64,000 bases of DNA, taken from the NCBI RefSeq assembly GCF_002368095.1, contig NZ_AP018227.1:6092123-6156122 (forward strand), read 5' to 3'. Source of the stretch: Calothrix parasitica NIES-267 (GTDB taxonomy: Bacteria; Cyanobacteriota; Cyanobacteriia; Cyanobacteriales; Nostocaceae). This document shows positions 1-9,957 of this stretch, piece after piece. The position numbers and the translations under genes were made by a program. Position 1 is the first letter of the stretch; each line of letters starts with the position of its first letter. A model generated the notes under the pieces. The model was given only the letters and a program-made list of their open reading frames with translations, searched no databases and was not told where the DNA came from.

Positions 1-1470
<1,470 letters not shown>

Positions 1471-1665
1471 ATGAAAAATCAAATTATTTTTGTATTAAAA
1501 GTTTTATTTATTTCCGCAGTTATCTCATGTTTTATTAAATATCTTGCACCGAATTTCTCTATTCCGGGAACGGCGACTAACGCTTTGATAATTATATTGT
1601 TACCAAATATAATTATGCTATCCGTTTTAATATGGCAAATATTCAGAACACAAAAAATTAATTAG
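1471..1665 (+). CDS. Small conserved membrane protein, 64 aa
   Basis: Function unknown. The protein has two hydrophobic segments (about residues 5-25 and 36-58) around a short loop with the motif APNFSIPGTATNA, so it is probably a two-helix inner or thylakoid membrane protein. Short proteins with this general pattern occur in other cyanobacteria (from memory, not checked). It lies 87 bp upstream of the AI-2E-type permease in the same direction, so co-transcription is possible. No strong ribosome binding site is visible before the ATG. Confidence 0.65.
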   Translation: MKNQIIFVLKVLFISAVISCFIKYLAPNFSIPGTATNALIIILLPNIIMLSVLIWQIFRTQKIN

Positions 1666-1752
1666 AATTACTTAGGCAAAAGTAGCTAATATACTTCGTG
1701 CCTAGAAACATTATCGGTAAATTATTATTAGCCTGGAGCCGGGAGTTTAAGC

Positions 1753-2928
1753 GTGAATTTGGGTCAATGGATTGGTTTAATTGCCTTAACGATTTCTCTA
1801 TATATTTTGTGGCAAATCAAGGAAGCTCTTTTACTTGTGTTTGCCGCAGTGATTTTAGCTACCACTCTAAATAGGTTGGCTCGAAGATTGCAACGCTTGG
1901 GGATAAAAAGTGGTTTCGCGAAACTTCTTTCAATAACCATATTTTTAGTGGGAGTAATTGGTTTCTTCTGGTTAATCGTCCCACCTTTTATAGACCAATT
2001 TGAAGAATTAGGTAAGCAAATTCCTCAATCTGTAGTACGTGTCAATGATTGGCTTTTGGAATTTAGAGGAAACCTCCCGAGTCAAGTTATTCCATCCATC
2101 CCCGATATTAATAGCCTTTTAAACCAAGCCCAGCCATTTATTAATAGCGGTTTAGAAAGTACTTTTGCTTTAGTTTCGGGTTCTTTAGAAGTAATATTAA
2201 AAATCTTATTAGTGCTGGTTTTAACAGGGATGTTTATTGCAGACCCTTTATCTTACCGCAAAGTATTTGTCAGACTTTTTCCCTCATTTTATCGAAGAAG
2301 AATAGACGGGATTTTAGACCAATGCGAAGTGTCTTTAGAAGGTTGGATAACCGGTGCTTCCATTGCGATGTTTTTAGTTGGGTTTTTAAGTGTTTTAGGG
2401 TTAACAGTGCTACAAGTTCGTTCGGCTATAGCTTTAGGAGTTTTAGCTGGTTTTTTAAACTTGATTCCCAACTTAGGACCCACCTTGAGCGTAGTTCCTG
2501 CAATGGCGATCGCACTGTTAGATTCTCCTTGGAAACCTCTCGGTGTATTGATTTTATACTTTTTCATCCAGCAAGCTGAAAGTAATTTTATTACGCCGAT
2601 AGTAATGGCTCAGCAGGTGTCTTTACTACCAGCAGTTACATTAATTTCTCAGTTATTCTTCGTAACATTTTTTGGATTTCTAGGATTATTTTTGGCACTA
2701 CCTTTAACCGTAGTCGCAAAAATTTGGGTACAGGAAATAGTAATTAAAGATGTTTTAGACCAATGGAATATTAAACCCAAAACACAAGCAGAATGCGTTA
2801 TCGTTGCTGACAACGTAGAAATCAATACATCAGAAGAAACTGCTATTATTGAAAACGAACAAGCAATTATTGTAGATGAAGATATTGAAGATAAAAATAT
2901 GAATGATGAAAGTGCTGATAAAGAGTAA
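1753..2928 (+). CDS. AI-2E transporter family permease (PerM/UPF0118)
   Basis: This is an integral membrane protein of the AI-2E exporter (TqsA/PerM/YdiK) family, 391 aa with a GTG start. Typical features are the N-terminal double helix (QWIGLIALTISLYILWQIKEALLLVFAAVIL), the long soluble segment around residues 75-135 with conserved PPF and the following GxF membrane block. The family signature LNLIPNLGPTLSVVPA lies near residues 236-251 and PIVMAQQVSLLPAVTL near 280. The acidic tail after about residue 345 (many Glu/Asp) is unusual in composition and probably cytoplasmic. The substrate is unknown; the family also contains Na+/H+ antiporter-like members, so the AI-2 name should not be read literally. 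Confidence 0.88.
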   Translation: MNLGQWIGLIALTISLYILWQIKEALLLVFAAVILATTLNRLARRLQRLGIKSGFAKLLSITIFLVGVIGFFWLIVPPFIDQFEELGKQIPQSVVRVNDWLLEFRGNLPSQVIPSIPDINSLLNQAQPFINSGLESTFALVSGSLEVILKILLVLVLTGMFIADPLSYRKVFVRLFPSFYRRRIDGILDQCEVSLEGWITGASIAMFLVGFLSVLGLTVLQVRSAIALGVLAGFLNLIPNLGPTLSVVPAMAIALLDSPWKPLGVLILYFFIQQAESNFITPIVMAQQVSLLPAVTLISQLFFVTFFGFLGLFLALPLTVVAKIWVQEIVIKDVLDQWNIKPKTQAECVIVADNVEINTSEETAIIENEQAIIVDEDIEDKNMNDESADKE

Positions 2929-3056
2929 TTTCATAGTTTTGATATTACTTCTTCTGATTTAAGTATATTAAAATTCAGAATAGCAAAGTACAAACAGTAA
3001 GATAAATTAGTAATAATAGATTTTGAATTTAATTTATTCTTTAATCTACAAACAAA

Positions 3057-3083
3057 TTACCAATTACCAATTACCAATTCCCT
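3057..3083. repeat. Short tandem repeat, unit about ACCAATT (7 bp)
   Basis: Three to four head-to-tail copies of a 7-bp unit lie between the permease and the Mn transporter gene. This belongs to the short tandemly repeated (STRR) type common between genes in filamentous cyanobacteria. Confidence 0.6.
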
Positions 3084-3163
3084 ATTTCTAAAATTCCAAC
3101 GAAGTTTTATAATAAGCCATGACCAAAAAATAATATCGGGTCAGGTTTAGATAATATAGATTA

Positions 3164-3784
3164 GTGTTAACAGCTTTTTTTTCCGGATTTTTATTAATCA
3201 CAGTTTCCGAAATTGGCGACAAAACCTTTTTTATTGCCATGATTTTGGCAATGCAGCATTCTCGAAGATTGGTTTTTGTGGGTGCGATTTCAGCTTTAGC
3301 AGCAATGACCATGCTATCGGTCGGGGTCGGACAAGCTGCTTCTTTGCTACCAAAAATTTATATTCATTACGCGGAAATAGCCTTATTTATAGTCTTTGGT
3401 TTGAAATTATTGTACGATGCTTCTCAAATGCCCAGCGAAACTTGTGATGTGGTGGTAGTAGGAGAAGCAAAAGAAGCAGTAGAAAAAGCAGAAAAGCAGA
3501 CAAAAGACCAAAAGAATATCTGGACAATTTTACTAGAAGCTTTTGTATTAATTTTCGTAGCCGAATGGGGAGACAGAACCCAGATAGCGACTATTGCTTT
3601 AGCCGCTGAAAATAATCCTATTGGAGTCAGCATCGGAGCCATATTAGGACATGCAATTTGCGCCGTAATCGCCGTTACTTTCGGAAGAATATTAGCCGGA
3701 CAAATCACCGAACGTCAACTCACCGCTGCGGGTGGATGTCTCTTTTTAATATTCGGCATTTTTGCAGCAATTCAAGGGGTTTAA
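3164..3784 (+). CDS. GDT1/TMEM165 family Mn2+ (Ca2+) transporter, Mnx-like
   Basis: A UPF0016 (GDT1) family cation/H+ antiporter, 206 aa with a GTG start. Both family signatures are present: E16-x-G-D-K-T21 in the first half and E134-x-G-D-R-T139 in the second, each at the start of a predicted three-helix bundle. A charged loop (about residues 100-118, Lys/Glu-rich) links the halves. The Synechocystis homologue Mnx moves Mn2+ from cytosol to thylakoid lumen, which protects the cell and feeds the photosystem II Mn cluster; that role here is inferred from the family. It is a single-gene unit, convergent with the TPR gene across a repeat tract. Confidence 0.88.
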   Translation: MLTAFFSGFLLITVSEIGDKTFFIAMILAMQHSRRLVFVGAISALAAMTMLSVGVGQAASLLPKIYIHYAEIALFIVFGLKLLYDASQMPSETCDVVVVGEAKEAVEKAEKQTKDQKNIWTILLEAFVLIFVAEWGDRTQIATIALAAENNPIGVSIGAILGHAICAVIAVTFGRILAGQITERQLTAAGGCLFLIFGIFAAIQGV

Positions 3785-3810
3785 TCAGTGAACAGTTTAG
3801 GAGTTAGGAG

Positions 3811-3840
3811 TAATGAGTAATGAGTAATGAGTAATGAGTA
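3811..3840. repeat. Tandem repeat TAATGAG x4
   Basis: Four exact copies of the 7-bp unit TAATGAG follow the GDT1 gene. Similar TAATGAGTA/TAACGAGTA strings recur near 11790, so this is a dispersed cyanobacterial STRR. Confidence 0.8.
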
Positions 3841-3876
3841 AGAAGTATGAGACTTTCCCTCACTCTTTTCTACATA

Positions 3877-3964
3877 ATCTCCCCATCTCCCCATCTCCCC
3901 ATCTCCCCATCTCCCCATCTCCCCATCTCCCCATCTCCCCATCTCCCCATCTCCCCATCTCCCC
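3877..3964. repeat. Tandem repeat ATCTCCCC x11
   Basis: Eleven exact copies of the 8-bp unit ATCTCCCC (88 bp), between two convergent genes. In reading frames it gives GRWGDGEM- or SPHLPI-type low-complexity peptides, which I treat as shadows. The copies are identical, which suggests recent slippage and likely length variation between strains. C-rich/G-rich strand bias is extreme. Confidence 0.95.
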
Positions 3965-4028
3965 CTTCGGGTTGCACCACTCCCCTCAACCGAGGGAACC
4001 TCGGCACGGGGGTGGCTTACCATCTCCA

Positions 4029-4898
4029 TCATTCATCGGAAGGAGAAGCTGATGCTTCGGGAGTAGGAGTAGGAGTTGCAGCAGCGGCTCTTTGTCGATT
4101 GATTTCGTCTTTGTATTCAGATGGAGCTAAAGAACTGGCTTTTTCAAATAAAGGCTGTGCTTCTTCGTTTTTTCCTTGATTTTTCAAGACCATCGCTTTT
4201 GCTAAAACGGGACGAAAATCTTTGGGGTCGTTTTTGATTACTTTGTCGTAAGTAGATAAAGCTTGAGCGTATCGTTTATCTTTGGCGTAAACGCTACCCA
4301 ATAGAACTTGAACTGCTGTGGTGTCAACGCTATTGGGTTCAATTTTATTTGCTTTTTCAGCTTTGCTCAAACTCTCTTGTAACAAACCAATAGCAGCTTC
4401 AGGACGTTTTTGTTCTAATAAGAGCGCGACCATACCCTGTAAAGCTGGTAGGTCTCCTGGTTTTGTTTCTAAAATACTACGGTAAGCTTGAGCGGCTCCT
4501 TCCTTATCACCTGCTTGCTGCTTGGCTTGGGCTAAAAGTACGGCGTATCTTGTTTCTTCAGGGTTAAGCTTTGATAACTTTTGTAGCGGTGCAATTATTC
4601 CTTTGATATCACCCTGTCCTAACTGAAATAACCTTAAACGAGCTTCTAATAAACCTTGGAGTGCTGTTGAGTTTTCGGGTTCTCGCTGTAGAACTGATTC
4701 GTAACCCCTTGCAGTATCTTCTAGCTTTGTTTTTTGGTCTGAAGCAGAATTTCCCGTACTGTTAGCAGCATTACCGGGCTGTTGAGAATCATTGAAAGCC
4801 GCTATGATAGGAACCATTGAACCACCCACAAGAGCAATAACAGCTATTATCAGTACGATTTTCACAAACCAGCGATTACGACCTTGAGACACCTTCAC
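4029..4898 (-). CDS. Membrane-anchored TPR protein
   Basis: 289 aa, GTG start. A basic N-terminus (KVSQGRNRWFVK) is followed by one membrane helix (about residues 14-33), then an Asn/Gly/Gln-rich linker and about five tetratricopeptide repeats from residue 57 to 260. Visible TPR signatures include YESVLQREPENSTALQGLLEAR, AQAYRSILETKPGDLPALQG and ALSTYDKVIKNDPKDFRPVLAKA-type blocks. The C-terminus is Ala/Thr/Pro-rich. TPR solenoids bind partner proteins; the partner is unknown. Orientation should be N-in with the TPR part outside the cytosol, or the reverse if the anchor acts as an N-terminal signal anchor. It stands alone, convergent with the GDT1 gene. Confidence 0.85.
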   Translation of the reverse strand: MKVSQGRNRWFVKIVLIIAVIALVGGSMVPIIAAFNDSQQPGNAANSTGNSASDQKTKLEDTARGYESVLQREPENSTALQGLLEARLRLFQLGQGDIKGIIAPLQKLSKLNPEETRYAVLLAQAKQQAGDKEGAAQAYRSILETKPGDLPALQGMVALLLEQKRPEAAIGLLQESLSKAEKANKIEPNSVDTTAVQVLLGSVYAKDKRYAQALSTYDKVIKNDPKDFRPVLAKAMVLKNQGKNEEAQPLFEKASSLAPSEYKDEINRQRAAAATPTPTPEASASPSDE

Positions 4899-5273
4899 CG
4901 TCCTTTAGTTTGAATGAAATTGTGCATTGAGAAATTGAAAAACAAAGAATTCTTAAAACTTTACGGAATACCGTGTGTTGCTTGTGAACTTTATAACAAA
5001 TACTCGCGCTTTTTTGCCGTATCTCAAATGACGACTTTAGGAGGAATAGTCTGAAATTGTAGCTATGGTATGCTTTTGTTCCTAGTGTAAAGGCGCTAAA
5101 TTACACCTAATAGTGTTTAAATGCGAAATTTCGCAATACTAATATCTCATAGAGTTTAACTGTTTTCGGTTGTCTTTGTCGGAAATATACCCAGCAAGCA
5201 CCATTACAAAAACTTTTATGAGTTTCTTTTGTAAAGTCCCATATGGGATGTGTCTCCGCCGCAAGGAGTTTTT
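4899..5273. promoter_or_regulatory. Divergent intergenic region with two perfect palindromes
   Basis: This 375-bp region lies between the TPR gene and the gene starting at 5274. It holds TGCGAAATTTCGCA at 5122-5135 (14 bp, perfect) and TCCCATATGGGA at 5237-5248 (12 bp, perfect). The second ends 25 bp before the ATG, inside the likely leader. Either could be an operator for a dimeric regulator, or form a hairpin in the leader; this is inference. Confidence 0.45.
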
Positions 5274-6311
5274 ATGAATTCCGACCTGATGCCGTCTTCT
5301 GAATCGTCCGAGTCCTCCAATTTATCTGCTTCTTCTATAGAAGCGCAAGATAACAGCTTAGAAACATCTGTCTTAGCTGATAGTAAAGAGAATAGTCAAG
5401 CCGTTGAGAAAACTGATTCAACCGAGAGTGAATCCGCTCAAACTAACGAAACCGCAAGGCAGCAACCAATTCCTCCGCCTTCGGAACCAATGCAATACCG
5501 AGCAATCGGTTTGGTTCGCGGTCGTTATGTTCCGACAAGCGAACAATTTACTCAAGGTGCGTTAGTTACACCAGATAATGTAGAACTCGATGCCGTCCTT
5601 TTAGGTCGGATTATGAGTTTAGTAAAAAACCATCTGGATTTAGAAAAAGACCACTTGTGGGTGGTTTATCCGCGCACTCGACAAGAAAACGATAATCTTC
5701 ATCTACAAATTGTCGGAGTTTGGGAACCTGAAAAGTTGGCTGTAAATCGCCTTCCACAAGAGGAATCCCCAGAATCATCTCCCGAAGTCAATGACGAATC
5801 GGCAAGCGATGATTCCTCATCTACAACCTCTGAAGAAGGAGCAAGCGAACTAACACCTTCATCAGAAATTCCAGATGGTGGTTTTTCTGTTCGCGGTGAA
5901 GTCGTTTACCAATCTTTCGATGCTGGTAACTTGGTGGTTAAAATCAAGCAAGCACCTCGCAAAAATGACGACAAACCCAAATATTTCAAATTGAAACTGA
6001 CGGGTAAGTTAGAAACTAAAGCTGTCGGAAAGTTCTGGGACTTCCAAGTCCAGCGACAAGCAGACCTGTTGATGATAGAGAAAGCCGAATTCATCGCCGA
6101 CTTACCCAAGAAACGCCGACCTCCCTTCAAAAAAGGAGGAGGAAGACCACCCCGTAGAGGTGGTGGAGGTGGTAGACCCTATAACAAACGATATAGCGGT
6201 GATACTCCACGTCCTGTTAAGAAAGGAGGTCAATCAACAGATGCTCCAAAACCTGTGAATAATCGACCGACTCCCAAGCCCGTGAAACGTCAGAAACCAC
6301 CAGAGGGATAG
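5274..6311 (+). CDS. Conserved protein with acidic Ser/Glu-rich arms and a basic Gly-rich (RGG-like) tail
   Basis: 345 aa from the ATG at 5274, chosen because AAGGAG lies 5-6 bases upstream; an earlier ATG at 5250 lacks this site. In order: a Ser/Glu/Thr-rich start (1-70); a compact part (about 75-155, MQYRAIGLVRGRYVP...LWVVYPRT); a second acidic linker (155-200); a second compact part (about 205-270, GEVVYQSFDAGNLVVKIKQAP); and a tail rich in Lys, Arg, Pro and Gly (KKRRPPFKKGGGRPPRRGG). The tail resembles nucleic-acid-binding RGG/RG regions. I do not recognise the family. RNA or DNA binding, or phase-separating behaviour, is inference from composition. Confidence 0.75.
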   Translation: MNSDLMPSSESSESSNLSASSIEAQDNSLETSVLADSKENSQAVEKTDSTESESAQTNETARQQPIPPPSEPMQYRAIGLVRGRYVPTSEQFTQGALVTPDNVELDAVLLGRIMSLVKNHLDLEKDHLWVVYPRTRQENDNLHLQIVGVWEPEKLAVNRLPQEESPESSPEVNDESASDDSSSTTSEEGASELTPSSEIPDGGFSVRGEVVYQSFDAGNLVVKIKQAPRKNDDKPKYFKLKLTGKLETKAVGKFWDFQVQRQADLLMIEKAEFIADLPKKRRPPFKKGGGRPPRRGGGGGRPYNKRYSGDTPRPVKKGGQSTDAPKPVNNRPTPKPVKRQKPPEG

Positions 6312-6356
6312 AGGAGAGGGGGACAAGGAGAAGGGGAGAAAAGGAGAAAAGGAGAA

Positions 6357-6394
6357 TTTTAACCTTTAACCTTTGACCTTTGATCTTTGACCTT
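6357..6394. repeat. Heptamer tandem repeat (AACCTTT / GACCTTT)
   Basis: Five or so imperfect copies of a 7-bp unit (AACCTTT, TGACCTTT variants), preceded by a purine-only GGAGAAAA tract (6312-6356), lie between two convergent genes. The same unit recurs at 59790-59838. Confidence 0.75.
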
Positions 6395-6409
6395 AATAAC
6401 TCCTAACTT

Positions 6410-7603
6410 TTAAAACTCCTTCCAACGGTCTTGGGGGAGAAAAGACCTGTCCATTGAGATTGGAGCTACTGGTTCGGTAAGGGTAAATTTACCTAGTTCA
6501 ATCCATTGCTTCAATTCTGTTGCTACCTGTCGGGATAGATATATGCTCGATAAGGGAGCTACTCTTACTTTTTTTCCATCAATGGTGATGCGTCCGGATT
6601 TGAGTTGGGTATAGCTTACCAAGCCAAAGGTCGGACGCACCCGTCGGGGAATAGAAAAGTCTACTATCGGGGCGACTATATCTTTATCTTGTATCGCGCA
6701 ACGAGAAACTACTTCTTCGTGTAAAACTGGTAGCGGTATTCCTACTCCCAGCATTATCGAAGGACCATAATTCTTGAAATAACAACCCCTTACCCAACGC
6801 GTATCCATTTGCTTGGCATCGCCGATTAAAGCTAAGGTCGCAGCAGGCCCAATCGGCGTATCATTGGGTAAACGCTTCTGCATCGGATTATGTTGGGTAC
6901 CTTCCCAACTAACATAACCGATTCCACCACCTAAAAAAATCCGCGTTCCAACACCCACAAGATTTAGATAAGGGTCATTTAGTAAAGGTGAAATAGCACC
7001 TGGGTTAGAATAAACTGCATTTCCCAAACGCGGCTGTAGCGGACCGAGATAGGTATAAAGCGGACGCTCTCCACCATTCACACCCACTATAAAATTTTGA
7101 TATAAATTTCGTGGATTAAATAAATAAAATTGATTTATTGTGTCACGGGTAATAGTAGTTTCAAAGAAGCTCCTGGGGTAACAATCCGTAACTTGTCCCT
7201 GAGCTTTCACCTGTACTGGTTTACCTGCGATTAAATCTTCAATCACATTACCACCACCCTTTAATATCTTTGAAGTGGTTTCTCCACCACGCACTTCTTC
7301 TCCTTCCAAGGGTTCGGCAGTGCTACTAGCACCCAAATATAAATCTACCGCACCGAAACCCGAATATGCTGGTACACCATCCAACCAGCAACGGCGAATT
7401 TTTATCGGTGGGTCAGTATGACCGAGGTTAATAATCGCACCACTAGATTCCATTTGCTCAAAAGTTCCAGTGGTGATTACATCCACTTGTTTTGCAGCTT
7501 TAGCAATGCCTACCTCTGCGACTTTTGCCTTCAATTCTTCAACTGTTAAAATCACCGCTTTTTTACGATTTATTTTGTCGTTTATCTCAGCAATAGTTCG
7601 CAT
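6410..7603 (-). CDS. Homocysteine biosynthesis protein, DUF39 family
   Basis: 397 aa from the ATG at 7603 (MRTIAEINDKINRKKAVILT); upstream in-frame codons look non-coding. The protein matches the DUF39 family, whose methanogen member (MA1821) is needed for making homocysteine from aspartate semialdehyde and sulfide. Conserved stretches include TGTFEQMESSGA (about residue 43), GAGGG-type glycine-rich segments (GVGTRIFLGGGIGYVSWEGTQHNP near 225-250), and C-terminal VDFSIPRRVRPTFG. Cys residues occur in VTDCYPRSF and GCYFKNYGPS. The cyanobacterial form lacks a fused CBS pair, as here. Role here: sulfur assimilation into methionine, inferred from the family. Single gene, with its own upstream region of about 300 bp. 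Confidence 0.85.
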   Translation of the reverse strand: MRTIAEINDKINRKKAVILTVEELKAKVAEVGIAKAAKQVDVITTGTFEQMESSGAIINLGHTDPPIKIRRCWLDGVPAYSGFGAVDLYLGASSTAEPLEGEEVRGGETTSKILKGGGNVIEDLIAGKPVQVKAQGQVTDCYPRSFFETTITRDTINQFYLFNPRNLYQNFIVGVNGGERPLYTYLGPLQPRLGNAVYSNPGAISPLLNDPYLNLVGVGTRIFLGGGIGYVSWEGTQHNPMQKRLPNDTPIGPAATLALIGDAKQMDTRWVRGCYFKNYGPSIMLGVGIPLPVLHEEVVSRCAIQDKDIVAPIVDFSIPRRVRPTFGLVSYTQLKSGRITIDGKKVRVAPLSSIYLSRQVATELKQWIELGKFTLTEPVAPISMDRSFLPQDRWKEF

Positions 7604-7904
7604 ATTATCTGTAAAAAAATAGGTTATGCAGTGGTGTAATAGTAGCAGTGTAGAACGAAAATTATATATCAACTTACATATCTATATTTGTTTTTATTGT
7701 CTCAGAGAAGGCGTATAAAATTGTTTTAATTATTTAAAATACAAAAAAACGCAAAAAAAGTCGTAAAAACAACATTTAAGTCAAGCTTACCACTATCATC
7801 TTTGTTACTGTAGGTGTCATGATGGGCAATTGAAATATAAAATTGCTTAACTATTATTTATTTTTAATTGTATTATCAGGCACTCAGACTACAGTAATAT
7901 TCGT

Positions 7905-8402
7905 ATGAATACTTTTAACTTTAGTAGCGATATAGAATCCTTAATCTCTAGATTAAAACAATTAGAAGCCGAAAACAGCCTCTGGAAAGAAAATACCTTG
8001 ATTCTACAGCGCTCTCTTGACGAATTAAGGCGAGATTTTAGGGATAGAGAAGAATTGCAGCAAGTGCAAACTATGCAGCAGACAATTTTACAGCTATCCG
8101 CACAAGTTGCAGAATTACAGCAATCCCTCAGTCAACTGTCAGTAGGGGATAATGGTTTTATATATCCTGTAAATAATCAAATCATCAATCAAGAAGAAGA
8201 CTTAGATGATGATGAAATGGTCAGTCATTTACTTGACTTAATGGAAGAAGACCCAGAAGAAATTGAAGAGATTGAAGAAAATATTCAAGTTATATCTGAA
8301 GCTGAAAAAGAATTTAAAGCAGAAAGAATATTGTTTTTACTTGATAGGATTTATTCAGTAGAAGAAACTATTAGTGCTGAAGAATTATTACCGCGTTATT
8401 AG
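7905..8402 (+). CDS. Coiled-coil acidic protein, paralogue of the N-terminus of the next gene
   Basis: 165 aa. Residues 8-85 form a predicted coiled coil (LISRLKQLEAENSLWKEN...LQLSAQVAELQQSL). Residues 100-165 are strongly acidic (runs of Glu/Asp such as DLDDDEMV and EEIEEIEEN), ending in LLPRY. The first 80 residues align with the start of the pentapeptide protein at 8595 (shared pattern: SRxxQLEAxxxxWKxNTxxLxRxxDEL, LQLSAQxxEL), so the two arose by duplication. No known domain otherwise. Oligomerisation through the coil, perhaps with the neighbour, is inference. Confidence 0.7.
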   Translation: MNTFNFSSDIESLISRLKQLEAENSLWKENTLILQRSLDELRRDFRDREELQQVQTMQQTILQLSAQVAELQQSLSQLSVGDNGFIYPVNNQIINQEEDLDDDEMVSHLLDLMEEDPEEIEEIEENIQVISEAEKEFKAERILFLLDRIYSVEETISAEELLPRY

Positions 8403-8594
8403 TAAAATTTAGATATTAAATTCTAAGGGTTGGTGGAAAAGCTATGCGAGTTAGCAAGTAATTTTCCGCAATCAATAGAAAACCTGTAAATTTGGCTTTA
8501 ATTTTGGGCAGTTTAAATATAGGGTTGCACTTAAAAAAAATATATATTGCTGCCATCCTTTTGTTCTCAGGTTTTCTACAATAGGCGGATTTTA

Positions 8595-9854
8595 ATGACT
8601 GTTTCAAATACAAATAATCATAATTTATCTTCATTGGTTTCTAGAATAGAGCAACTTGAAGCTCAACAAGATATTTGGAAAAAAAATACTGTTTGGTTAA
8701 AACGCTGTTTTGATGAATTAAAGCAGCAATTTAATGAATTTGCGGAATTATTACAGGTAGAAAGTAATCAAGAAAAGATTTTACAACTATCAGCACAATT
8801 AAACGAGTTAAAGCAATTTCTCAATCAGTCGTCTGATGTGATTTTGGAAAGTCAGGAAGTGATTCAAGAAAGTGATATTAATGATGTCGAGCTAGAAAAC
8901 GGTTTAGTTGAAGAAGCTCGCAATGATGAAATAGTTAGTGGTGAAGAGTTTTGGGAAAAGTACAACAATGGCGATCGCCATTTTAAAGGAATTAATTTAA
9001 CTGGAGCGGATTTGACTGAAAATTCACCAAGCGATGTGAATTTAAGCAAAGCTAATTTAACTCAAGCGAGGTTGAGCGGTACTAACTGGAGTAATGAAAA
9101 CCTCAGTGATGCGAATTTAACACAAGCTGATTTGAACAACATAAATTTATGTAATGCCAATTTGCAAGAAGCAAATTTAAGTGAAGCAAATTTGAGCCAA
9201 GCTGATTTAACTGGAGCAGATTTATCAAATGCTTGTTTAGAAGGAACAAACTTGATTCAAGCTGATTTATGTGATGCTAATTTAAGCAAGGCAACTTTTA
9301 ACAGTTTGGGAGGTGAAAATCCAGCCGATTTAGTTGGTGTTAATTTTCATGGTGCTAATCTTAGTGAAGTTGATTTTAATGGAGTTGATTTAACAGCAGC
9401 AGATTTGAGAAACACTAATTTGCAAAAAGCAAAGTTTAGTAATCAAACAACATTAATAGGAGCTAATTTTTATGATGCTAACCTTACTGGGGTTAATTTC
9501 AGTGAAGTTGATTTAACAACAGCAATTTTAAGTCAAGCGAATTTACAAAAAGCAGAGTTTAATGATGCAAAGTTAAAGAACGCTGATTTAAGTGGAGCAA
9601 ATCTTATTAAAGCTTGTCTGAGCGGTGCAAATCTAAGTGGAGCCTATTTTATTAAAGCAAATTTATGTGGAGCATGTCTAAAAGATACGGATTTAACTAA
9701 GGCAAATCTCACCTCAGCGGATTTACGTGGAGCCGATTTAACAAATGCAAATCTGGAAAATGCTTGTTTAGAAGACGCTAATTTAGCAGGAGCAATTGTC
9801 GATGGCGCAAACCTCACAGGTGCTATGATGCCGGATGGCACTATTCACGAATGA
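8595..9854 (+). CDS. Coiled-coil / pentapeptide-repeat protein
   Basis: 419 aa from the ATG at 8595, which has AGGCGG six bases upstream; an upstream in-frame ATG at 8547 is less likely. Domains: coiled coil (about 10-85) homologous to the preceding gene; acidic linker (85-115); an entry segment FWEKYNNGDRHFKGINL; then about 50 pentapeptide repeats of type A(D/N)Lxx to the end (NLTGADL, NLSKANL, DLRGADL). Pentapeptide arrays fold into a right-handed quadrilateral helix; in cyanobacteria many are cytosolic or lumenal and of unknown job. The array is irregular around residues 235-245 (SLGGENPADLVGVNF), a common cap or break. The coil should drive oligomerisation. Confidence 0.88.
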   Translation: MTVSNTNNHNLSSLVSRIEQLEAQQDIWKKNTVWLKRCFDELKQQFNEFAELLQVESNQEKILQLSAQLNELKQFLNQSSDVILESQEVIQESDINDVELENGLVEEARNDEIVSGEEFWEKYNNGDRHFKGINLTGADLTENSPSDVNLSKANLTQARLSGTNWSNENLSDANLTQADLNNINLCNANLQEANLSEANLSQADLTGADLSNACLEGTNLIQADLCDANLSKATFNSLGGENPADLVGVNFHGANLSEVDFNGVDLTAADLRNTNLQKAKFSNQTTLIGANFYDANLTGVNFSEVDLTTAILSQANLQKAEFNDAKLKNADLSGANLIKACLSGANLSGAYFIKANLCGACLKDTDLTKANLTSADLRGADLTNANLENACLEDANLAGAIVDGANLTGAMMPDGTIHE

Positions 9855-9890
9855 TATCCGGTTCGTTTAATTGTTCATTAGTGAAAATAT

Positions 9891-9947
9891 GTTCGTAGTT
9901 GCGCTTGAGCATACATCATGGTTGGCGAAGACCGCGCAACTACGAAC
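9891..9947. terminator. Perfect 14-bp inverted repeat between convergent genes (possible bidirectional terminator)
   Basis: GTTCGTAGTTGCGC at 9891-9904 is repeated inverted at 9934-9947, with 29 bases between. It sits between the pentapeptide gene and sdhA, which converge. There is no clear U-run, so it may be a REP-type palindrome serving as a barrier rather than a classic intrinsic terminator. Confidence 0.55.
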
Positions 9948-9957
9948 GAATTATAAT

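Noticed and set aside
3781-4052. ORFs in both directions with GRWGDGEM or SPHLPI repeats
   Set aside because: They are readings of the 8-bp tandem repeat ATCTCCCC between two convergent genes, not proteins.
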